A stretch of DNA of 64,000 bases. Source: Calditrichota bacterium. Lineage in GTDB: Bacteria > Electryoneota > RPQS01. A model generated the notes under the pieces. It searched no databases. It worked only from the letters and a program-made list of their open reading frames with translations, and was not told the DNA's origin. A program made the position numbers and the translations under genes. Below, in pieces: positions 34,539 to 43,510 of the stretch. The DNA is taken from the NCBI GenBank assembly GCA_020637445.1, contig JACJVZ010000002.1, positions 124,001 through 188,000 of the forward strand. The letters run 5' to 3'. Each line of letters starts with the position of its first letter. Positions within the stretch are counted from its first letter, which is position 1.

Positions 34539-36920
34539 CTATGGTTGGTAGCCGACGACCGTGTAGTAACGCATTTCGTCGTTGATCACGCCGTCCACGA
34601 TCGTGTAGGTATTTTGATCGGTTGTATCGACAAGCGTCTGCAAAAGATTGTCGGGGTCGAGCGACGTGTAGACTCTGTACATCGGATTCGCGTCGGCATT
34701 CCAACGCAACACGACGTCGTTGCCGTCGATGAAAATCGTAAGATCCTCGGGAGTCGTGACGACCACGGGTTCGCCGACTGCGACGATCGAGACATCATCA
34801 ACATACCAGCCTTCGCGCTGCACGCTGTTGTCCGAACCGAAACGGAAACGCAGTTGAATGTTCGAGCCTGCATAAGGTGAAAGATCCATCGTCTTTTCGG
34901 TCCACGTGGTCACCGTTCCCGACCAGCAAGGCTGGCCAAGCATCGGGCCCGTCGCCGGTGTGCCGCCGCCGACGGTGTAACGGAAGGTCTCGGTATAGCC
35001 TTCGGCCGGAGTGACTTGAGTGAACGCGCCGCCGTTTTCGGAAATTTCCAGAATACCGCCGTCATATGCTGAGTCGGAATAAACGCCGGACACTTCGCCT
35101 TCGATTTGCATCCAGAACGAAAGCTGCGCGCCGTCGGGAATGTTGTTCAGGACGGGTGAAATCAAACGCGCGTCGTTGAATGCGCTATAAGTACCCGTTC
35201 CGGTCGAACCGCATTTGTAACTATGCGATGACGAGAGCGAACGTTCGGTCGAGAGATGCCATTCGTCCACCCAAGTTCCACCAGGCGTTTCGTGCGTCCA
35301 GCCCGTCGCGCCGGATTCGAAATCTTCGTAGAGCACGGTGATGATCGGCAGAGCGGTCAAGGACATATTCACGGTGGTGGTGTCACCAAAGGTGATGTTG
35401 ATGCCGGTGGCAGTGTCCGACACGTAAGCGAATTTGCTGAAAGCCAAGTCATAGGTCGCGCCATCAGGCAACGCCATGAAATAGTATCCCGCCGCGTTCG
35501 TCGTGGTCGAGCGGGAGCCTCCGACTTCCTGGACGGTCGCACCTTCAATCGGGTTCAACGTCGTCGCATCGATCACGGTGCCGCGCGCGAAACCGCCAGC
35601 TTGCGGATCGAATCCGTCGAGCGCCATCACGCCGGTGTTGCCCGGATCCAAATTCGCACGCAAACCGTTAAGCATTGAGATTGAGACCTTTCCGAAATAG
35701 TCGTCGATGTTATTCGAGCAACTTGCCGTGCCGCCGTGCAATTGACCTGTGATGCGGTGATTTTGATCGAACAGAGGCGAACCCGACGAGCCGGGTTCCG
35801 TGGTGCCGTCTTCCCAGTTCAGGATATGCCAGTGGGTGTTGTCACCGGGAGTGCTCGAGCCGCCGTAGCTGGACGCTTGCGGAGCCTGATAGTCAAAGGA
35901 AATCTTCTTGATGTCGCCGCTGGGGTGGTGAATACAAACGGAATTTGTCGCGGCCACGTCGTTGGCATTCCAACCGTTGAAATAGGGATTGTAGGAAAGC
36001 GGAACGTTGCTGTTCAAACGCACAAGGTAGAAATCAGAATTGCTGTAGTGTGAAATCAACTGGCAGCCCTGCACAGTTTGATTGGTCGGTCCGTCAATGT
36101 TCGCGCACGAAGGACTTTCGTAGTTGAACATGAAAATGTCGTTCGTCGACGGGCTGCAGTGGTTGGCCGTCAAAATGTACGGCGCCGCATCGTTGGCCGT
36201 GGTGTTAATCAGCGAGCCTGAGCAATAGCGGAAATTGCCCGACGTCAAGAGCATCACGACGCCGCGCTTTTGGTCCTGCCAATCCGCGCCTTCGGGACAA
36301 TTTACGTTGTTGTTGCAAGAACCGCTCGAACCGAAGCTGTCCAACGGATTGTCGTCGCCGCGACCAAACAGATTGCGGTAAGCATGTACCACGCGCATCA
36401 CGGAAATCGCACTTTGGCCCTGGGCTTCGAACGGCTCAATGTATTCGAGCGTGATCGCGTCGCCGGGAACGGGCTGCGTGGCAAACTTGCGGTCGGGATT
36501 TTCGTTCTCTTGCGTGAACGCGCCGATTACGTATTCGTGATTGTCGTTGTAGAGAAAGAGTTGTCCGCCGACGGGCACATCAAATTCGTCGAACACGAGG
36601 TTGATCGAGTAGGCTCCGCGCGATTCGATGCGCAGTCTCCAGACGCGGCCGTCTTTCGTATCTTCCCAGGTCCCGCTGTTGTTCAAGTTGAAATTCACTT
36701 CGTGCGGATAGCCGAAACGCAGAGGGACGTCTTTGCTTTCCGTTTCGTCTTCAGCCAGCAGCGTCGCATGATCGACACTGGGCAGACTTTGCGACTGCAC
36801 CACCGAGAGCATCGCGCCGTGCAAACTCGCGGGCGATCCGCCGTGCGAGATCTGCGCGAAGCTGTTCGCAGCTATCACGAACACCGACAGCAGTGACAAA
36901 ATGATATGGGACCGTTTCAT
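34539..36920 (-). CDS. Secreted trypsin-like (S1/lysyl endopeptidase-type) protease with C-terminal beta domains
   Basis: 793 residues. Signal peptide ending NSFA; an N-terminal beta domain (residues ~60-190) as in PrtB-like precursors; then an S1-fold peptidase with His in APYILTANHCSP (~250), Asp in YSNSDFYLVRLNSN (~295) and Ser in EPGSSGSPLFDQNHRITGQLHGG (~385). CxC-rich spacing (CSGSLIN, CANIDG, CSNNID) suggests disulfides, like Lysobacter lysyl endopeptidase. A carboxypeptidase-regulatory repeat (GGFARGTVIDATTLNPIEGA), a MAM/jelly-roll-like domain (YEDFESGATGW...WYVDDVSI) and an FN3-like end follow. No T9SS sorting motif is seen at the C-terminus, unlike other secreted proteins here. Single gene with its own terminator. 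Confidence 0.87.
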   Translation of the reverse strand: MKRSHIILSLLSVFVIAANSFAQISHGGSPASLHGAMLSVVQSQSLPSVDHATLLAEDETESKDVPLRFGYPHEVNFNLNNSGTWEDTKDGRVWRLRIESRGAYSINLVFDEFDVPVGGQLFLYNDNHEYVIGAFTQENENPDRKFATQPVPGDAITLEYIEPFEAQGQSAISVMRVVHAYRNLFGRGDDNPLDSFGSSGSCNNNVNCPEGADWQDQKRGVVMLLTSGNFRYCSGSLINTTANDAAPYILTANHCSPSTNDIFMFNYESPSCANIDGPTNQTVQGCQLISHYSNSDFYLVRLNSNVPLSYNPYFNGWNANDVAATNSVCIHHPSGDIKKISFDYQAPQASSYGGSSTPGDNTHWHILNWEDGTTEPGSSGSPLFDQNHRITGQLHGGTASCSNNIDDYFGKVSISMLNGLRANLDPGNTGVMALDGFDPQAGGFARGTVIDATTLNPIEGATVQEVGGSRSTTTNAAGYYFMALPDGATYDLAFSKFAYVSDTATGINITFGDTTTVNMSLTALPIITVLYEDFESGATGWTHETPGGTWVDEWHLSTERSLSSSHSYKCGSTGTGTYSAFNDARLISPVLNNIPDGAQLSFWMQIEGEVSGVYSDSAYDGGILEISENGGAFTQVTPAEGYTETFRYTVGGGTPATGPMLGQPCWSGTVTTWTEKTMDLSPYAGSNIQLRFRFGSDNSVQREGWYVDDVSIVAVGEPVVVTTPEDLTIFIDGNDVVLRWNADANPMYRVYTSLDPDNLLQTLVDTTDQNTYTIVDGVINDEMRYYTVVGYQP

Positions 36921-36990
36921 CGTATTGTCTCCGAAAAAATTGAACTATGTAATCAGAAATAAGAATTCTTGTTAGTGTAGAAGGCGGCGA

Positions 36991-37887
36991 CTACAACATT
37001 CTCAGATTCACCAGCGCGATGCCCGCTATGATCAGTCCGCCGCCCGCCACGATATCCCACGAAAGCGGTTCGCCGAGAAAAACCACGCCCAGCAGCACAG
37101 CAGTCGGAGGAAACACAAACGTGACCAAAGACGTTTTCGTCGCGCCCCAGTTGTTGATCAGATAGAAATAGCCCACCGTCGCCAGCCCCATTCCCAAAAC
37201 ACCCATCCATCCCGTAGCAAGCCACGTCATCGGCTGCGTCGGAAATTTGAACGGCGCTTCAAAGACCGCCGCGGCAATTGTGATGAAAACCAAGCCGCCG
37301 ACCAAGAGCGGAAGGCTTGATTGAAACGGATGCACCCCGCGCAAGTATTTTCTTTGCGCGACCGTCGTGGCCGCATAAAAGAGCGTCGCCGAAATCATGG
37401 CCACTTGCCCGATCATGTCCCGCTCCTTGCCGAAGTCGGGATTCATCAATATGTAAATTCCCGCGACGGCCGAGAGCATTCCGGCTAATTTCGGGAACGT
37501 GAAGCTCTCGTCATGCAGTGCGAAGTGCGCGATCGCCATCGTCCAAATCGGCATCGTCGCATTCAGCACGCCTGCCAAACCTGAATCAATGCGCGTTTCG
37601 CTGTAACAGATCAAGCTAATGGGAATTGCAACTCCGGTGACACCCATCAGCATCGGGAGCCAGAATTCGCGGCCGGAAAATTTTACTCGATATCGACTCA
37701 CCGCGAGTACGATTGCCGCCGTGACCACGCCGAACATCAACCGGTAGCTGACAATCGTCATCGGTCCGATTTCGCGCAGGGCATACTTGATCCAAAGAAA
37801 CGACGTCCCCCAAGCTATGCAGCCGAGGTACAAAAATACCAGCCACGCTCTCAATGCTTCTCCCCTTTTGCCCGCGCGAGCGGTCAT
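36991..37887 (-). CDS. EamA/DMT-family transporter
   Basis: 298 residues with about ten membrane helices in two EamA repeats (first: AWLVFLYLGCIAWGTSFLWI; second: QVAMISATLFYAATTVAQ). These drug/metabolite transporters export amino acids, nucleotides or other small metabolites; the substrate cannot be told. The conserved glycines and PLLVGGL-type helices are present. The start ATG 37887 (MTARAGKRGE) is preferred; the frame stays open for 75 more codons upstream but those residues look non-coding and there is a GGGGA site at the chosen start. Ends 70 bp from the protease start. Confidence 0.9.
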   Translation of the reverse strand: MTARAGKRGEALRAWLVFLYLGCIAWGTSFLWIKYALREIGPMTIVSYRLMFGVVTAAIVLAVSRYRVKFSGREFWLPMLMGVTGVAIPISLICYSETRIDSGLAGVLNATMPIWTMAIAHFALHDESFTFPKLAGMLSAVAGIYILMNPDFGKERDMIGQVAMISATLFYAATTVAQRKYLRGVHPFQSSLPLLVGGLVFITIAAAVFEAPFKFPTQPMTWLATGWMGVLGMGLATVGYFYLINNWGATKTSLVTFVFPPTAVLLGVVFLGEPLSWDIVAGGGLIIAGIALVNLRML

Positions 37888-38060
37888 ATTCCCCAGACGT
37901 AAACTATAAGATAATATCCTGCGGCGCGGTTTGCAACTCCCGACCGCAAAAATCTTTACGCACCCCACGAACGGGGCTGTTCTGTTGAAAAACGGGAACA
38001 TCGTGCACAACTTCACATGAAATTCTTGCGCCCTCCGCCAACTTCCGTGCAATCCGCAAT

Positions 38061-38094
38061 AAAAAACGACCCCGCAATTTCTTGCGGGGTCGTT
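38061..38094 (-). terminator. Terminator of the VOC-family gene
   Basis: Perfect 13-bp stem AACGACCCCGCAA with a TTTC loop, followed on the minus strand by TTTTATTG. Confidence 0.9.
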
Positions 38095-38114
38095 CCATTC
38101 AAAAGATGCCACGT

Positions 38115-38477
38115 TTATGCAGGCGGCATTTCGTTTTCGACCAAGCCAATTATATTGCCCGCGGGGTCAGCAAAAAGAGCCATCGTGACCATGCCGGGCA
38201 GCACGGTACGCGGCAAGACTGTCTTCGCCCCGAGCTTTTCGGCCTCGGCCAGAGCCGGGTCGATCTTGTCCACGGCCATGTAAATCGTGACACGCGGCGA
38301 TCCGCCCGGTTCTACTCCTGAAATTCCGCCGCCGATGCTCTTCTCTTCGGGTGCGACCAATCCGTATTGCATCGGATTGTTCGCGTCGATCTTCCAACCG
38401 AAAAGTTTGCTGTAGAACGCTTGCAACGCCTTACCGTCAGGGCCGGTGATCTCAAAGTGTACGACAGGTTGTCCCAT
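38115..38477 (-). CDS. VOC-family (glyoxalase/bleomycin-resistance fold) protein
   Basis: 120-residue single vicinal-oxygen-chelate domain. It opens VVHFEITGPDGKALQAFYSKLFGWKID, the standard start of small VOC proteins, and ends MALFADPAGNIIGLVENE, with a metal-ligand-like His5 and Glu115. Such proteins include glyoxalase-like lyases and resistance proteins; the function here is open. The start has a GAGGAGA site; it lies 36 bp after the membrane protein gene and shares its transcription unit. A TATAAT box for the pair lies at 38914-38919. Confidence 0.85.
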   Translation of the reverse strand: MGQPVVHFEITGPDGKALQAFYSKLFGWKIDANNPMQYGLVAPEEKSIGGGISGVEPGGSPRVTIYMAVDKIDPALAEAEKLGAKTVLPRTVLPGMVTMALFADPAGNIIGLVENEMPPA

Positions 38478-38513
38478 GGTGTTCTCCTCGTTGTATAAGT
38501 CTTCGTGTTGCTG

Positions 38514-38870
38514 TTATTTCGCCACGGCAGGTTTGCCGTACTTTTGTGTTGCCCAACCCAGTATCAATCCGACAATCGTTCCCGGAATCATGATTTCTAT
38601 CCAGTAATGCTCGCCGCCTTCGCCGGGCATGGACGCCACCAACAGGGCTAATGCAAGTCCGATGATCCCGCCGAAAATTATTCCCTTGGTCATGTCGCTG
38701 ACTTTGCGCGAGAAGAATCCGATGATTAGTCCTGCGAGCAGACCTTTAATTGACGAACCAATCATAATTCCAGTCATCATGTCGCGCACGGCAGGAGTAA
38801 ACCACGACGTCATTCCGTCAATTGCGCCAAGTACGATTCCAAGTATGATGCCTAACACTGGTTTGGACAT
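38514..38870 (-). CDS. Small glycine-rich membrane protein
   Basis: 118 residues with four predicted membrane helices carrying GxxxG-type patterns: VLGIILGIVLGAIDG, GLLAGLIIGFFSRKV, IIFGGIIGLALALLV and IMIPGTIVGLILGWA. No family recognised with confidence. A GGAGG site precedes the ATG at 38870. Probably cotranscribed with the VOC gene downstream; the link between them is not understood. Confidence 0.8.
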   Translation of the reverse strand: MSKPVLGIILGIVLGAIDGMTSWFTPAVRDMMTGIMIGSSIKGLLAGLIIGFFSRKVSDMTKGIIFGGIIGLALALLVASMPGEGGEHYWIEIMIPGTIVGLILGWATQKYGKPAVAK

Positions 38871-38939
38871 TATAACCTCCGATTGGGTTGCGGAAAATTT
38901 GTGCTGTTGTCCAATTATACAGCTAATTCTGATAAGTCT

Positions 38940-39875
38940 TTAGCGGCGCAGGGCGAGATAAAAAATTAGCCTTATCACTATGTATGTCAAGAGGATAATG
39001 ATGATAAACCGATGACGGCTGACCTGTCGCCCGATTTTTTCGAGAAGCGATTCTCGATATGCCTCCACGGGATCTCCGTCCAGAAAATGCAAGACGTCGG
39101 ACGAAAACTCGCTTACGCTTGTGTACCGATTCACTTTGTCGGCCGCCGTCGCTTTCCGAATGATTGCGGTCAGAGGATTAGGCAATCCACGCAAATGCTC
39201 CCGCAAGATTCCGTGCGCGGGGTCGCTGCGGGTCAACAGATGAAAAAGTGTTGCGCCAAGCGCAAAGACGTCCGCGCGGCTGTCGATTGCCGCTCCACTT
39301 TGTTGCTCCGGCGGCATATATCCCATCGTCCCGTGCGCCGACGTGTACGGGGAATCATCATGAGCTTCACGCGCCGTTCCCCAGTCGAGAATCAGCACTT
39401 CGCCGAATCCACCGACCATGATGTTCGCGGGCTTCAAGTCGCGGTGCAGAACATCTTTGCTGTGCGCATATGCGACCGCGTCGCACACTTTCAAAAATAC
39501 GCGCAGGCGTTCGGCCACCGGCTCGGTCTTTGCCGCGAACTCGTCCAACCTCATACCTTGCACAAATTTCGTAACATAAAAAACACGACCGTCAGGCAAC
39601 GTGCCAAGGTCGTGGACGGGAATGATTCCGGGATGTTCGAGCTTCGCCGCAATCTGCGCTTCTTCGTTCATGCGCCGCACGAACTCACCTTGCTTGTCGT
39701 GTACGCGCAGAACTTTGAGCGCGACGTTGCGTTTCAGCACCGTGTCCTCCGCGACAAACACGCTGCCCATTCCGCCTTGTCCGAGCGGCGTGACCAATCT
39801 ATATTTAGTCTGCGACAGATCGGGCTCGTCGATGACTTCCTGCAGCCGGCTCAAGGCGTCGTCGTCAAGTTTCAT
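38940..39875 (-). CDS. Membrane-anchored Ser/Thr protein kinase
   Basis: 311 residues. PknB-like kinase domain: glycine loop PLGQGGMGSVFVAED near 30, ATP lysine in VALKVLRV, catalytic loop VLHRDLKPANIMV near 143, metal motif ILDWGTARE (DWG in place of DFG) near 163 and GTMGYMPPEQQ near 183. The C-terminus has one membrane helix (FIIIILLTYIVIRLIFYLAL), so the kinase domain faces the cytosol with no external sensor domain. The start overlaps the stop of the ECF sigma gene by 4 bp. In ECF-kinase pairs the kinase phosphorylates the sigma factor to control promoter use (known for ECF43-type systems; inferred here). Confidence 0.92.
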   Translation of the reverse strand: MKLDDDALSRLQEVIDEPDLSQTKYRLVTPLGQGGMGSVFVAEDTVLKRNVALKVLRVHDKQGEFVRRMNEEAQIAAKLEHPGIIPVHDLGTLPDGRVFYVTKFVQGMRLDEFAAKTEPVAERLRVFLKVCDAVAYAHSKDVLHRDLKPANIMVGGFGEVLILDWGTAREAHDDSPYTSAHGTMGYMPPEQQSGAAIDSRADVFALGATLFHLLTRSDPAHGILREHLRGLPNPLTAIIRKATAADKVNRYTSVSEFSSDVLHFLDGDPVEAYRESLLEKIGRQVSRHRFIIIILLTYIVIRLIFYLALRR

Positions 39876-40600
39876 TTTGCGCGACGGCTCCGTGCGCCCA
39901 ACAGAGCTTGCGACTCTTCCAAGAATTCTCTCTCTGTCGCCGTGACTTGTCGCAATCTGTCGAGCAAAGCAAGCCTAACTTTCGTACGCATGGCATGCAG
40001 GTGGTTGGTCACAGTGGCAATCGTCACTCCAAATTCGGCGGCCAAATCTTCGTAGGTCAATTTCTCCGCAGAACCGCGCTCGATGTCGTATCTCTTGAAA
40101 AGCTGTAACTGAAGTTTTGCCGTGTCCGTCGTGGCAAGTTCTTCCACGTCTTTGATGGCTGCTTCAAACAAACTGCGCCGCCACTCTTGCTCGAACAACT
40201 CATCAAGCGATTCAGGATCGGCCGGATCAAGTACGCCTCCGTCCGCACCTGAAGTTTCCAATGACCCGACTTGGCCGCCGCCGCGTTTTTGCGCGCGGCT
40301 CGCCCTGTGTTCGTTGATCAAAAACCGGTCGAGACAGACCCGCAAAAAGTAGCGAAAACGCGATTTGCTCGCGTCAAACGCCGCAAAAGTGTTGCGCTCT
40401 AAAACATAAGCAAAGAAATTTTGTGCGGCGTCATTCGCATCGTTGTCGTTCACGTTCCATTTGACGCGCACATAGCACTGCACAGGATGCCAGTAGAGTC
40501 TGGACACGACGTCCCAGCCCAACTTGCGCGAGGCTTCGTCGTCGCTTGTTAGAGCGCGAATCGCCGTCCAACGCGTTTCCGGGAAGGGCGTGTAGTTCAT
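39872..40600 (-). CDS. ECF-type RNA polymerase sigma factor (kinase-linked class)
   Basis: 242 residues. Region 2: DANDAAQNFFAYVLERN and SRFRYFLRVCLDRFLINEHR, then AQKRGGGQVGS, the linker seen in ECF factors of large regulatory families paired with Ser/Thr kinases. Region 4: helix-turn-helix LTYEDLAAEFGVTIATVTNH near 200. The chosen ATG 40600 gives MNYTPFPETRWTAIRAL; the frame extends 39 codons upstream into the M20 gene and is rejected. The stop overlaps the kinase start; there is no anti-sigma gene, so control by phosphorylation is the natural inference. Confidence 0.88.
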   Translation of the reverse strand: MNYTPFPETRWTAIRALTSDDEASRKLGWDVVSRLYWHPVQCYVRVKWNVNDNDANDAAQNFFAYVLERNTFAAFDASKSRFRYFLRVCLDRFLINEHRASRAQKRGGGQVGSLETSGADGGVLDPADPESLDELFEQEWRRSLFEAAIKDVEELATTDTAKLQLQLFKRYDIERGSAEKLTYEDLAAEFGVTIATVTNHLHAMRTKVRLALLDRLRQVTATEREFLEESQALLGARSRRAK

Positions 40601-40604
40601 GTTA

Positions 40605-41846
40605 CTAACGGTTCGTGCTCCACTCAGCGAGCCAGACCAAAAAGTTTGTCCCCACTTCGAGCGCATCGGGATGAATCGTAAACTCGCTCGTGTGCAGGCC
40701 TGCTTCGCCGAGCCCATCTTTGGCGATTCCTAAGCTGAAGTACAAGCTCGGAAACACTTGCGTGTAGTAGGCGAAATCCTCCGCGGTCATGCGCTTGATG
40801 CTCTGTCCATCGGCATGGAGCGCGGGGAATCTGTCGCTTGCATTCAACACGTCGCTGCACAACTTCGGATCATTCACGGTCACAGGCGCGCCGCGACGCA
40901 GTCTTAATTCCGCCGTGCAGCCGAAGGCTTCCGCAGTTTTTGTGATGTACGTTTCCATCAGGGATTCAATCGTGCCGCCGTTTTGCAGCGTGTCCGCAAT
41001 GTCGACGTAGGCGCGCACCGTCCCGCCGAATGATCCTGCATCCGGCAGCGCGTTGTAGACTTTCGCGGTGTCGCATTCGATCCAACCGACACTCATGATG
41101 CACGGCTCTTCAAGCACGTTCATCTTGCGCGCAGGTAAACCAGTAAGTCCCGCGACGATGTTCGCCAAACACGTAGGCACGTCGTCGCCTTGATGCGGAT
41201 AGGCCGCATGCGAACCGCGACCGTTGACGGTTACGCTGTAGTAGTTGCTTCCCGCGAGCACGGGACCCGGCGCGATGCGCACCACGCCGACCGGCAAACC
41301 CGGAAAAACATGCTGGCCGAAAACGGCTTCGACGCCGAGCTTTTGCAGCACGGAGTCGGCGATAACATCATCTGCGCCGCCCTTAACCTCTTCGGCAGGC
41401 TGCCACAAGAATACAATCGTGCCGCTGACGTTGGGATCGTTTTTCAGTTCAAGCGCAGCACCCAAAAGCATCGCCGAGTGCGCGTCATGTCCGCAAGCAT
41501 GCATGCGACCCGGCACGCTTGACACACACGAGAGTCCACTCCGTTCATCGATCGGCAACGCATCCAAATCCGCACGCAAACAAATCGTCTTCCCTGCTCT
41601 TCCTGTGCGCAGCACCGTGATGATTTCGGTCTTGAGTGACGGCGCATCGACAAACTCCGAGTAACCAGCTTCCTCAAGTTCGCTTCGGATCAGTTTGGAC
41701 GTTTCAAACTCTTTGTTGCCGAGTTCGGGGTGCGCGTGAAGTTGCTCGTAGATTGCGCGGACTGTGGTGGGGACGTCGGCAAATGCCTGCGAGAACAAGG
41801 CGACCAATGTGAACAGAATAATGGAGGACTTTGACATTGCTACCAT
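40605..41846 (-). CDS. Secreted M20-family amidohydrolase/peptidase
   Basis: 413 residues. Signal peptide (SSIILFTLVALFSQAFA), then an M20D domain as in hippurate/IAA-amino-acid hydrolases. Metal-site motifs: HAHPELGNKEFET (~residue 30), LRADLDALPIDE, GRMHACGHDAHSAML (~125), LWQPAEEVKGGA (~155), and HTSEFTIHPDALE near the end. Binuclear metal hydrolase cleaving N-acyl amino acids or small peptides in the periplasm. ATGs at 41846 and 41837 both fit; AGGA before the first favours it. The stop lies 4 bp before the ECF sigma start, so the three genes form one operon. A family D repeat overlaps its leader. Confidence 0.9.
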   Translation of the reverse strand: MVAMSKSSIILFTLVALFSQAFADVPTTVRAIYEQLHAHPELGNKEFETSKLIRSELEEAGYSEFVDAPSLKTEIITVLRTGRAGKTICLRADLDALPIDERSGLSCVSSVPGRMHACGHDAHSAMLLGAALELKNDPNVSGTIVFLWQPAEEVKGGADDVIADSVLQKLGVEAVFGQHVFPGLPVGVVRIAPGPVLAGSNYYSVTVNGRGSHAAYPHQGDDVPTCLANIVAGLTGLPARKMNVLEEPCIMSVGWIECDTAKVYNALPDAGSFGGTVRAYVDIADTLQNGGTIESLMETYITKTAEAFGCTAELRLRRGAPVTVNDPKLCSDVLNASDRFPALHADGQSIKRMTAEDFAYYTQVFPSLYFSLGIAKDGLGEAGLHTSEFTIHPDALEVGTNFLVWLAEWSTNR

Positions 41847-41854
41847 GCGAAAGT

Positions 41855-41877
41855 AGATCCTAACAGAGGATAACACA
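41855..41877 (+). repeat. Hairpin element, family D
   Basis: AGATCCTAACAGAGGATAAC, a variant of the GATCCTTACAGAGGATGACA element, 9 bp upstream of the M20 start codon. Confidence 0.65.
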
Positions 41878-41908
41878 AGGAGGTTCTGCTTGGTTTTGCT
41901 TCTTGACC

Positions 41909-41940
41909 AAAAAAGCCCCACGCATTTTTGCGCAGGGCTT
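41909..41940 (-). terminator. Terminator of the DUF1801 gene
   Basis: AAGCCC...CGCA-TTTT-TGCG...GGGCTT hairpin with a 2-base internal loop; the minus strand continues TTTTTTGG. Confidence 0.85.
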
Positions 41941-41997
41941 CAATATCGTATTTGAGAGTCATCTTGCTGTGGCTGAGTAGGTGTTTTTTTTCGTTTC

Positions 41998-42888
41998 TCA
42001 ATTTCCGCCCCAGCCCGGCAGCTTGCTGGCTTGCTTAATCCACGCCGCGAGTTGCTTTTCATTCAGCTTCTCGCCTTCGTGAATGTTAATCCAACGAGCT
42101 TCTTGAGCGTCGCCGCCCGAGGGTGCCGGTTTCAGTGACGTGCCTTTGAAAAACGTCAGCTTCACATACTTCGTGAACACATGAAACGACGCGAACCAGC
42201 CCTGTCCCTCCATGCCGTAAAACGGTGAATTCCATTTCACGGCCATACATACTTTGGGGACGTTTTTCTTAATCAGCGCATCGAGATCTGCTGAAACCTT
42301 GCGTTTCCATCCCGCAGGTATCGCCTTGATGTAGGCTTGCACCGGAGCATTGCCATCGGCCTTCGCAACTTGCGGATTTCCGCCCGCGAGCAATTTCGGC
42401 TTGGAAGCTGCTTTCGGTTTCTTCACCGACGCGCTGTTCAATGCAGCCGCCGCTTTCACCAATGCCTTCAATGCGCGCGTGTTGATTTTCTCGCCTTCGC
42501 GGATGTCGATCGCGCGACGGACGTTGCCGTCCAAACTGGAATTGAAGAGCTTAGCGGGATCCGGAAGCTGCGCTCCTTTTGCAAAGGTGAGTTTCACGAC
42601 TTCTTTATAGGTCTCGCCGGTGCAAACAATACCATTCGACGACCACACTGGCACGCCGCGCCACTTCCACTCTTCCGTTACATCCGGCACGGTCTCCAAA
42701 ACCAGTGCGCGAACCTTGGCCAGCGTTTCGCCGCGCCAATCACCTAAATCTCTAATGCGAGAGTCAATGAGCTGAGAAGCCGACTTACTCTGGTCGGCTC
42801 CTTTCAAACGTTCGGCGGCTTTCGCCGTCACTCCCTTCGTCGTCTTCGTGACGACCTTCGAGGGCTTCTTGGATATGTCTTTGGCCAT
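41998..42888 (-). CDS. Tandem DUF1801 (YdhG/YjhX-like) domain protein
   Basis: 296 residues consisting of two copies of the DUF1801 domain. Copy 1 (~40-150) has EWKWRGVPVWSSNGIVCTGE; copy 2 (~185-296) has AVKWNSPFYGMEGQGWFASF and both carry a matching KLTFFKG/KLTFAKG strand and a REGEK/HEGEK motif. DUF1801 proteins are small and soluble, of unknown biochemical role; two fused copies are less common. The Lys/Ala-rich N-terminus and linker look disordered. The start ATG 42888 gives MAKDISKKPS; the 11-codon extension overlaps towards the tRNA and is not used. Confidence 0.82.
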   Translation of the reverse strand: MAKDISKKPSKVVTKTTKGVTAKAAERLKGADQSKSASQLIDSRIRDLGDWRGETLAKVRALVLETVPDVTEEWKWRGVPVWSSNGIVCTGETYKEVVKLTFAKGAQLPDPAKLFNSSLDGNVRRAIDIREGEKINTRALKALVKAAAALNSASVKKPKAASKPKLLAGGNPQVAKADGNAPVQAYIKAIPAGWKRKVSADLDALIKKNVPKVCMAVKWNSPFYGMEGQGWFASFHVFTKYVKLTFFKGTSLKPAPSGGDAQEARWINIHEGEKLNEKQLAAWIKQASKLPGWGGN

Positions 42889-42923
42889 GCCGTTCTTTCC
42901 ACGCCTCGCAATAAATAACAACT

Positions 42924-43008
42924 TGGTGCCCGAACTCGGATTCGAACCGAGATGCCTTGCGGCGCTACCCCCTCAAGATAGTGTGTCTACCAATTTCACC
43001 ATTCGGGC
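42924..43008 (-). tRNA. tRNA-Leu (GAG)
   Basis: Full cloverleaf on the minus strand: acceptor GCCCGAA/TTCGGGC, D arm with AAATTGGTAGAC, anticodon stem CTATC/GGTAG with loop TTGAGGG (anticodon GAG), class II variable arm CGCCGCAAGGCA, T arm CTCGG-TTCGAAT-CCGAG and encoded ACCA end. It follows secG by 88 bp, the same gene order as in E. coli (secG-leuU). Confidence 0.97.
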
Positions 43009-43096
43009 TGCTTGTTAAGCAGTCTTTGACGCTGGCGCCTGCTTATAAAGCAAGTGCTTTTGCGTTAACGCGAAACGTCAAAAATCTCGGTCTTGC

Positions 43097-43510
43097 TTAA
43101 TTTCCTTCAGCAGGCTGATCACCGGACGCAGGCTGTTCGCCGCCGGCCGGAGCTTGATCCGCCGCACCTTGCGAGGGCTGCACCGGACTCACCTGCTGTC
43201 CGCCGGGAATCGAAGGAACAGGGCTAACGGTTTCGGTGGCTTGTACGGCCTGTTGAGTCACGGACGTCTGTTGAGTCGAGCCGCCGGAAATCAACGCGAG
43301 AATTAGGCACAGGGCCAAGAATGCCGTTGCGAGTACCGTTGTCGCTTTTTGCAAAAAGTTCGCGGCTGCGCGTCCGCCGAATACTGTTGACGAAGCCATT
43401 CCACCGGCGACGCCTGCAAGTCCGCCGCCCTTCGCATTCTGCAGAAGAATCGCAATCACGAGCAGAATCGAGACGATGACCAATAGTGCGGTTAAGAGTC
43501 CAGAAATCAT
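43097..43510 (-). CDS. secG: Preprotein translocase subunit SecG
   Basis: 137 residues. Two membrane helices (LLTALLVIVSILLVIAILLQ and ATAFLALCLILALI) flank the conserved cytosolic loop QNAKGGGLAGVAGG...FGGRAAANFLQKAT. SecG binds SecYE and aids protein export. The C-terminus carries an extra ~55-residue Gln/Pro/Gly/Ala tail with no counterpart in E. coli. The start ATG 43510 is preceded by a heptad repeat tract that fills the whole gap to the tpiA stop. Cotranscribed with pgk-tpiA upstream and tRNA-Leu downstream. Confidence 0.94.
   Translation of the reverse strand: MISGLLTALLVIVSILLVIAILLQNAKGGGLAGVAGGMASSTVFGGRAAANFLQKATTVLATAFLALCLILALISGGSTQQTSVTQQAVQATETVSPVPSIPGGQQVSPVQPSQGAADQAPAGGEQPASGDQPAEGN

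Noticed and set aside
40600..40717. N-terminal extension of the ECF sigma factor
   Set aside because: The added residues come from within the M20 peptidase gene in another frame, and the sigma region starts naturally at the ATG at 40600.
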